A DNA stretch of 64,000 nucleotides from Xanthobacteraceae bacterium (GTDB lineage: Bacteria > Pseudomonadota > Alphaproteobacteria > Rhizobiales > Xanthobacteraceae): contig JAHBZE010000001.1 of NCBI GenBank assembly GCA_019635585.1, forward strand, positions 1,674,001-1,738,000. The letters are read 5' to 3'. This document shows, one piece after another, positions 59,837 to 64,000 of this stretch (the stretch's first letter is position 1; every line of letters starts with the position of its first letter). The translations under genes and the position numbers were made by a program. The notes under the pieces are model-generated. The model made no database searches. It had not been told where the DNA came from and saw nothing but the letters and a program-made list of their open reading frames with translations.

Positions 59837-59882
59837 AATGCCGGGGCCCTGCCGCTATCAGGGCGCCATCCAAGCGAGGCAA

Positions 59883-59958
59883 GCCGCAATAGCTCAGCTG
59901 GTAGAGCACGTCATTCGTAATGACGGGGTCACAGGTTCGAATCCTGTTTGCGGCACCA
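59883..59958 (+). tRNA. tRNA-Thr (anticodon CGT)
   Basis: 76-base cloverleaf GCCGCAATAGCTCAGCTGGT, anticodon stem CGTCA/TGACG around loop TTCGTAA (anticodon CGT at 59916-59918), T-arm CAGGTTCGAATCCTG and encoded CCA. The acceptor stem GCCGCAA pairs with TTGCGGC. Confidence 0.97.
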
Positions 59959-59971
59959 CTTCCACGTAGTG

Positions 59972-60445
59972 CTATTTTCGCTTTCGCTTCGGCCGGCGTT
60001 TTGCGTAGGCCTCCCAATTGTGTTCGAGAATCCGAAGCCTGCTCGTCACCGAGAGCAGAAATGCGCTCGACCAGCCGATCAGGATGAGGCCCGTTACGCC
60101 TTCGACCGAACCGAACAAGCGCCAATCGTGATTGAGTATGACGTCGCCAAAGCCGAGCGTGCTGAACGCTGTTGCGGAGAAATATAGCGCGGTTGGAAAA
60201 TGATCGAAGGCACCCAGCACCATATACGCGATGGCGTAGAGCCATACTTCGACGGTGTGCAGCAGGAATATTCCGAGTACCACGCCGACCATGAGTGCGC
60301 CCTGTCTTACAAGGCTGGGGGCGCCTTGTCCCTCGACCCGGTGGGCGTTGCGGCGAAGAAAAAAGAGAAGCAGGAAAATGCCCACCAGATGCACGGCGAC
60401 GACAATCGCGGTCATGACAACCGAGAGGGAAAGATTCAGAATCAT
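59972..60445 (-). CDS. Small potassium-channel-like (Ion_trans_2) membrane protein
   Basis: A 157-residue protein with about four hydrophobic segments: an N-terminal helix pair (LSLSVVMTAIVVAVHLVGIF; LMVGVVLGIFLLHTVEVWLY), then a pore region with the selectivity-like TLGFGD in FSTLGFGDVILNHDW, and a last helix (EGVTGLILIGWSSAFLLSV), ending in a very basic tail (AKRRPKRKRK). The GFGD filter resembles but differs from the potassium GYGD. ATG 60445 is a likely start; 60481 is in frame. It converges on tRNA-Thr. Confidence 0.8.
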   Translation of the reverse strand: MILNLSLSVVMTAIVVAVHLVGIFLLLFFLRRNAHRVEGQGAPSLVRQGALMVGVVLGIFLLHTVEVWLYAIAYMVLGAFDHFPTALYFSATAFSTLGFGDVILNHDWRLFGSVEGVTGLILIGWSSAFLLSVTSRLRILEHNWEAYAKRRPKRKRK

Positions 60446-60522
60446 AGGAACGACCGGGGTTCGAGCAACACGCGATTCCATGGTAATAAAGAAGTCATTA
60501 AAAACAATCGGCCTGTGCCCGC

Positions 60523-60987
60523 ATGATCCGTTCTCTCACCGATTTCATTTCGTCTATCACCGGCGGAGAAGAATCCAGCGAGTTCGATGCCGACGACTAC
60601 CGCCTTTCGGCAGCGGCGTTGCTCGTGCATGTTGCGGCCTCCGACGACAGCTTCGACCACGCCGAGCGCGCAGTGCTGCATGACGCGTTGACGCAGCGCT
60701 TCGAGGTCGGTCCAGACGACGCCAATGCGATGATTGATGCCGCGGTCGCCGCCGACCGCGAGGCGGTCGATCTCTATCAGTTCACGAGCATGATCAATCG
60801 CGCGCTCGACGACGAGGGCAAGAAGAAACTCGTGGAGGTGCTGTTCCTGATCGGATACGCGGACGGGAAACTCACGGAGTTCGAGAACAATATCGTGTGG
60901 CGCGCCTCCGAATTGCTGCATGTTTCCTCGCAGGATCGCGTTGAAATACGCCGCCGCATCCGCGCAACGGTCGGAGATCGCGCTTGA
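60523..60987 (+). CDS. TerB-family (tellurite-resistance-like) protein
   Basis: A 154-residue acidic helical protein. LLVHVAASDDSFDHAERAVL and LFLIGYADGKLTEFENNIVW are the two D/E-rich repeats of TerB, and the second ends with an ELLHVSSQDR segment. TerB-like proteins may bind metal and act in envelope stress; a full ter operon is absent here, so tellurite resistance should not be inferred. It overlaps the SDR gene by four bases (TTGA). Confidence 0.85.
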   Translation: MIRSLTDFISSITGGEESSEFDADDYRLSAAALLVHVAASDDSFDHAERAVLHDALTQRFEVGPDDANAMIDAAVAADREAVDLYQFTSMINRALDDEGKKKLVEVLFLIGYADGKLTEFENNIVWRASELLHVSSQDRVEIRRRIRATVGDRA

Positions 60988-61751
60988 ACCGCGTCACGGT
61001 CATCACGGGGGCATCCGGCGGGATCGGCGAGGAACTCGCCTATTGCGCGGCGAAGGCCGGCCGCAAGCTCATGCTGGTCGCGCGCTCCGGCGACAAGCTG
61101 AAAGCGGTCGCGGAAAAGGTCGTTGCGCTCGGCGCGCCCGCACCGGAGATCATCTCACTCGATCTTTCCGATCCGAACTCCGGCGAGGCGTTGGCGCAAG
61201 CGCTCGCGCAGAAAAACCTGAAAGTCTTCGAACTCATCAACAACGCGGGCTACGGTCTTGCGGGCCCGGTCGACCAGCTCGACCGCGCCGATCAGGTCGG
61301 CATGGTCGACCTCAACATGCGTGCGCTCACCGATCTCACGCTGCGTTTCCTGCCCGAGATCATCGAGCTAAACGGCGGCGTGATGAACGTCGCTTCCACC
61401 GCCGCGTTCCAGCCCGGCCCGAATATGGCGATCTATTACGCGAGCAAGGCCTATGTGCTTTCGTTTTCCGAGGCGATCTGGTTCGAGTTGCGCGGCCGCG
61501 CGCGGGTGACCTGTCTCGCTCCCGGCCCGACGCCCACCGGGTTTTCGGCGCGCGCCAAGAAGGATGGCAAGTTGCGGCTGATGAATCTCTCGATGACCTC
61601 GGCGGCCTTCGTCGCGTCGCGCGGATGGGAGCGCTTCCAGCGCGGCCAGCGGCTCGTCGTTCCCGGCGTCATGAACGAAATCGCGGCGATGCTTGCGCCG
61701 CTGTCTCCGAAGGCCCTGGTGCTGTGGTTTGCCTCGAGGCTTTCGCGCTAG
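60984..61751 (+). CDS. Short-chain dehydrogenase/reductase (SDR)
   Basis: A 255-residue classical SDR of the YqjQ/DltE-like group: cofactor motif TVITGASGGIGEELAYCAAK, FELINNAGYGLAGPV, NVASTAAFQPGPNMA with the serine, and YYASKAYVLSFSEAIWFELR with the catalytic tyrosine and lysine; PGPTPTGF follows. Substrate is unknown. The start is TTG 60984, which overlaps the TerB stop and so gives coupled translation. Confidence 0.9.
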   Translation: MNRVTVITGASGGIGEELAYCAAKAGRKLMLVARSGDKLKAVAEKVVALGAPAPEIISLDLSDPNSGEALAQALAQKNLKVFELINNAGYGLAGPVDQLDRADQVGMVDLNMRALTDLTLRFLPEIIELNGGVMNVASTAAFQPGPNMAIYYASKAYVLSFSEAIWFELRGRARVTCLAPGPTPTGFSARAKKDGKLRLMNLSMTSAAFVASRGWERFQRGQRLVVPGVMNEIAAMLAPLSPKALVLWFASRLSR

Positions 61752-61826
61752 GGCGGCCAGCCATGCCGCGGCGCCTGTTGAACGCGAAGGCGTTCCGTGC
61801 GACCGATTGAAACGCGCGTGACTTCG

Positions 61827-62570
61827 ATGACGAAAAAGATTCTCACCATCCTGCATCAGGAACGCTCGAGCCCCGGACGGGTCGGGCGCCTGCTCGTCGA
61901 GCGCGGCTTCACGCTCGACATCCGCAAGCCCTGTCTTGGTGACGAACTGCCTGCCACGATGGAAGATTACGTCGGCGCGATGATATTCGGCGGGCCGATG
62001 TCGGCGAACGACGACCACGACGGCATCAAGCGCGAGATCGAATGGTGCGAAGTGCCGCTGAAGGAAGACAAGCCGTTCTTCGGCATCTGCCTCGGCGCGC
62101 AAATGCTGGCGAAGAAGCTCGGCGCCAAAGTGGATTTCCATGAAAAGGGCCTGACCGAGATCGGCTACTACCCGTTGCGCGCGACCGAGGAAGGCAGCGC
62201 CATCCTCGACTGGCCGGATCACATGTATCAGTGGCATCGCGAAGGTTTCGCGCTGCCTTCGGGGGCGGTGAAACTCGCGGAAGGCGACACCTTCGAGAAT
62301 CAGGCGTTCCGCTTCGGGCGCGCGGCGTTCGGCGTGCAATTCCACCCGGAGGTCACGCACCAGATGATGTGCCGCTGGACCACGATGGCTGCACACCGGC
62401 TCGAGCTTCCCGGCGCGAAAACGCGGGCCGAGCATTTCGACGGACGCTATATGCACGATGCGAAAGTGCGCGCGTGGCTGGAGCGTTTCCTCGATCACTG
62501 GACGGGATTGATGAATCTGCCGGGCGAAAATTCGCAAAATGCGAAAAGCCTCGCAAAACGCGAAAGCTGA
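61827..62570 (+). CDS. Class I glutamine amidotransferase-like protein (GMP synthase-like)
   Basis: A 247-residue stand-alone GATase-fold protein with the nucleophile C88 in FFGICLGAQMLAKKLG, histidine-glutamate in FGVQFHPEVTHQMM, and IFGGPMSANDDHD for the oxyanion region. No synthetase partner is nearby. Such proteins act as gamma-glutamyl hydrolases or unknown hydrolases. ATG 61827 (MTKKILTILHQERSS) is used; a GTG at 61797 is in frame. It lies about 75 bp after the SDR gene. Confidence 0.87.
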   Translation: MTKKILTILHQERSSPGRVGRLLVERGFTLDIRKPCLGDELPATMEDYVGAMIFGGPMSANDDHDGIKREIEWCEVPLKEDKPFFGICLGAQMLAKKLGAKVDFHEKGLTEIGYYPLRATEEGSAILDWPDHMYQWHREGFALPSGAVKLAEGDTFENQAFRFGRAAFGVQFHPEVTHQMMCRWTTMAAHRLELPGAKTRAEHFDGRYMHDAKVRAWLERFLDHWTGLMNLPGENSQNAKSLAKRES

Positions 62571-62770
62571 CTACGTTCTCTCGCGTCAAATTTCCCAAGC
62601 TATTGAATCGGCGGTGCGCGGCGCGCTGCATCTTGTGTGCGAACGGCGCCGAGAAAACTGGCAAAGGCGTTGCTCAAGGAATGCCGGCCGGCATCAGGTA
62701 ATGCGTCGCCGGCGTCATCGTGTACCTACTAAAGGGGACGGAAGCTAAGACCCCAGCTTCCGTCCCTCTC
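62571..62770. terminator. Intergenic region with terminator for the EamA gene
   Basis: A 200-bp gap between convergent genes. The stem GGGACGGAAGCT (62735-62746) / AGCTTCCGTCCC (62755-62766) with an eight-base loop is followed on the minus strand by CTTT, a plausible terminator. The rest has a perfect 14-bp palindrome ATGCCGGCCGGCAT (62681-62694) but no gene that I can support. Confidence 0.7.
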
Positions 62771-63649
62771 TCATTTCCGGCGTGCGGCATGCACCTGCTG
62801 AAGCTGCACGATCGCTGCCGCCGACAGAATGGCAGCCGCGCCGCAGGCGCCGACAAGCGATAATCCCTCATGAAAGAACAGCCACGCGCCGAATGCGGCG
62901 AACAGCGTTTCCGTCATGATGATGATCGCGGCTTCGGACGGCGAGGTCGCGCGTAAGGCGAAGGTAAGGATCGTGAAGCTCATCGCGGTCGAAAGCACGC
63001 CGACATAAAGAATATTCGACAAGGCTGCCCGCAGGCTGTCCGTGGTCACGGTTTCGAACAGCGCGGCGCCTGCGAGCGCGGTCACGGAGACCACGGAAAA
63101 CTGAACGACCGAGAAGAGCACCGACCGTCCCATGGGTGCCGCGACGCCGGCGATCACCATGTGAAGCGCCCAGAAGCAGGCGGAAAGCGCGACCAGAATA
63201 TCGCCGACGCCGAAAGTAGTGAGCGTGCCGCCGCCCAAAAGCCAGGTGCCGACAAAGGAAAGGCCGACTGCGAACCAGATCAGCGGTGCGACCGGTTTTC
63301 CGGTCAGCGCAAAACTGATGAAGGGCGTCGCCACGACATAAAGCGCGGTGAGGAAGGCCGTGTTCGTCACGGACGCCGTGACGAGGCCCGCCTGCTGCAA
63401 AACCGCGCCGGTGACGAAAGCGAGCCCGGCGAAGATGCCGGTTCTGAGATAAGCGCCGGTAACGGGAACGGTTGAACGCCGATGCTCTAGAAAAGCGAAC
63501 GGCGCGAGCACGAGGGTCGCAAGCAGCGCGCGCGAGCCGACGAAAGTGAAGGGACCGATGTGGTCCATCGCCGACTTCTGAAACAGGAAAGCGAATCCCC
63601 AGATCGCGGCGCAGGCGAAGAGCAGGAGATCGGCGCGGATGCGGGTCAT
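62771..63649 (-). CDS. EamA/DMT-family transporter
   Basis: A 292-residue membrane protein with ten predicted helices in two EamA repeats: ADLLLFACAAIWGFAFLFQK in the first and VGDILVALSACFWALHMVIA beginning the second. Family members export amino acids, nucleotides or drugs; substrate cannot be read. It starts just downstream of tRNA-Ala on the same strand (24 bp). Confidence 0.88.
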   Translation of the reverse strand: MTRIRADLLLFACAAIWGFAFLFQKSAMDHIGPFTFVGSRALLATLVLAPFAFLEHRRSTVPVTGAYLRTGIFAGLAFVTGAVLQQAGLVTASVTNTAFLTALYVVATPFISFALTGKPVAPLIWFAVGLSFVGTWLLGGGTLTTFGVGDILVALSACFWALHMVIAGVAAPMGRSVLFSVVQFSVVSVTALAGAALFETVTTDSLRAALSNILYVGVLSTAMSFTILTFALRATSPSEAAIIIMTETLFAAFGAWLFFHEGLSLVGACGAAAILSAAAIVQLQQVHAARRK

Positions 63650-63672
63650 GTCGGGGGATTATAAGGAACCGC

Positions 63673-63748
63673 TGGTGGAGCCGAGGGGAGTTGAACCCCT
63701 GACCTCTGCAGTGCGATTGCAGCGCTCTCCCAACTGAGCTACGGCCCC
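63673..63748 (-). tRNA. tRNA-Ala (anticodon CGC)
   Basis: 76-base cloverleaf on the minus strand: GGGGCCGTAGCTCAGTTGGG, anticodon stem CTGCA/TGCAG around loop ATCGCAC (anticodon CGC), T-arm AGGGGTTCAACTCCCCT, encoded CCA. The acceptor stem has the G3:U70 pair that identifies alanine tRNAs. Confidence 0.97.
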
Positions 63749-63881
63749 GGTCCGGCGAGGCGGCATCTAGGGCGGGCCTCCAAGGGGTGTCAAGAACCGC
63801 GTTAATCACACAGGGTTCCTGCGCCTTCCTTTCGGCCTCCGGCGCGGCTATCTAGGTGCCGGATTTCGAGGGACTGCCCGC

Positions 63882-64000
63882 ATGAACCCGTTTCTCTGGC
63901 TTCTGGACACCGTCATCACGCTTTACATCTGGGTGCTGATCGCATCCGCGGTGCTGTCCTGGCTCGTCGCCTTCAATGTGGTGAACCCTTATAACAACGT
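63882..64000 (+). CDS. YggT-family membrane protein, N-terminal part (runs off window)
   Basis: Reads MNPFLWLLDTVITLYIWVLI, then ASAVLSWLVAFNVVNPYNN, the first membrane helix of the short YggT family (about 95 residues, two helices), linked elsewhere with cell division and osmotic behaviour but not well defined. ATG 63882 is preceded by GAGGGA. Only about 39 codons are inside the window. It is divergent from tRNA-Ala across 133 bp, which should hold both promoters. Confidence 0.85.
   Translation, partial: MNPFLWLLDTVITLYIWVLIASAVLSWLVAFNVVNPYNN

Noticed and set aside
60523-60987. Tellurite resistance locus
   Set aside because: Only a lone TerB-like gene is present; no terC, terD or terZ nearby.
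62681-62694. Perfect 14-bp GC palindrome ATGCCGGCCGGCAT
   Set aside because: Lies between convergent genes with no T-run, spacer repeat or partner copy; short GC palindromes occur by chance in this composition.

Overview
The window looks like chromosomal core DNA from a GC-rich alphaproteobacterium of the order Hyphomicrobiales (Rhizobiales), probably near Bradyrhizobiaceae/Xanthobacteraceae. This rests on gene order (ppsR-maf-aroE-coaE facing rho-mnmE-mnmG-rsmG-parA-parB), the 1610-residue NAD-glutamate dehydrogenase, paired glnK-amtB modules, a Mic60-like/HemY pair, and one copy of an intergenic palindrome family I remember from this order. I see no prophage, insertion sequence, CRISPR array or other accessory island. 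Taxonomy was inferred by reading only.

1-13.6 kb reads as the replication-origin and segregation region. A minus-strand operon (ppsR, maf, aroE, coaE, joined by 4-bp overlaps) leaves an 849-bp AT-richer gap, and rho with the mnmE-mnmG-rsmG-parA-parB series leaves it on the other side. The gap has DnaA-box-like sites, many GANTC sites and three tandem AT-rich 12-mers that each begin with GANTC, so it is a good oriC candidate. Three parS sites lie at about 8.1, 9.3 and 11.3 kb, next to parAB.

13.6-25.9 kb holds leuS-lptE-holA, a YggS PLP protein, an L,D-transpeptidase, an OmpR-type response regulator with a cyclic-nucleotide-domain partner, xthA, lolA, ftsK and a class I aminotransferase. 26.0-30.0 kb holds two glnK-amtB ammonium modules; the first has a clear sigma-54-type promoter. 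30.0-37.2 kb carries tesB, a ubiquinone-type FAD hydroxylase, a Trm112-like protein, a Lon N-domain protein, a CnoX-like thioredoxin, tRNA-Gly, YjbQ, gamma-glutamyltransferase and an AhpD-like enzyme.

37.3-53.5 kb carries the large glutamate dehydrogenase, a UMF1-type MFS transporter, purH, a heparinase II/III protein, rsmB, htpX, an SDHAF4-like protein, an extensin-like protein, a second L,D-transpeptidase, acs and a DUF1761 protein. 53.5-59.8 kb has the minus-strand tsaD-gpsA-yciI-EVE-methyltransferase operon, divergent from a Mic60-like/HemY pair; no hemC or hemD lies between them. The end has tRNA-Thr, a small ion-channel protein, TerB-SDR, a glutamine-amidotransferase-like protein, an EamA transporter, tRNA-Ala and the start of a YggT protein.

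The working themes are chromosome replication and segregation (oriC candidate, parABS, FtsK, HolA), translation and tRNA modification (MnmE/G, RsmG, RsmB, LeuS, TsaD), nitrogen assimilation (GlnK/AmtB, GDH, Ggt) and envelope upkeep (LptE, LolA, L,D-transpeptidases, extensin-like, HtpX, Mic60-like). The most notable signals are non-coding: the oriC candidate, the parS set, the sigma-54 promoter, and overlapping hairpins ahead of the response regulator.
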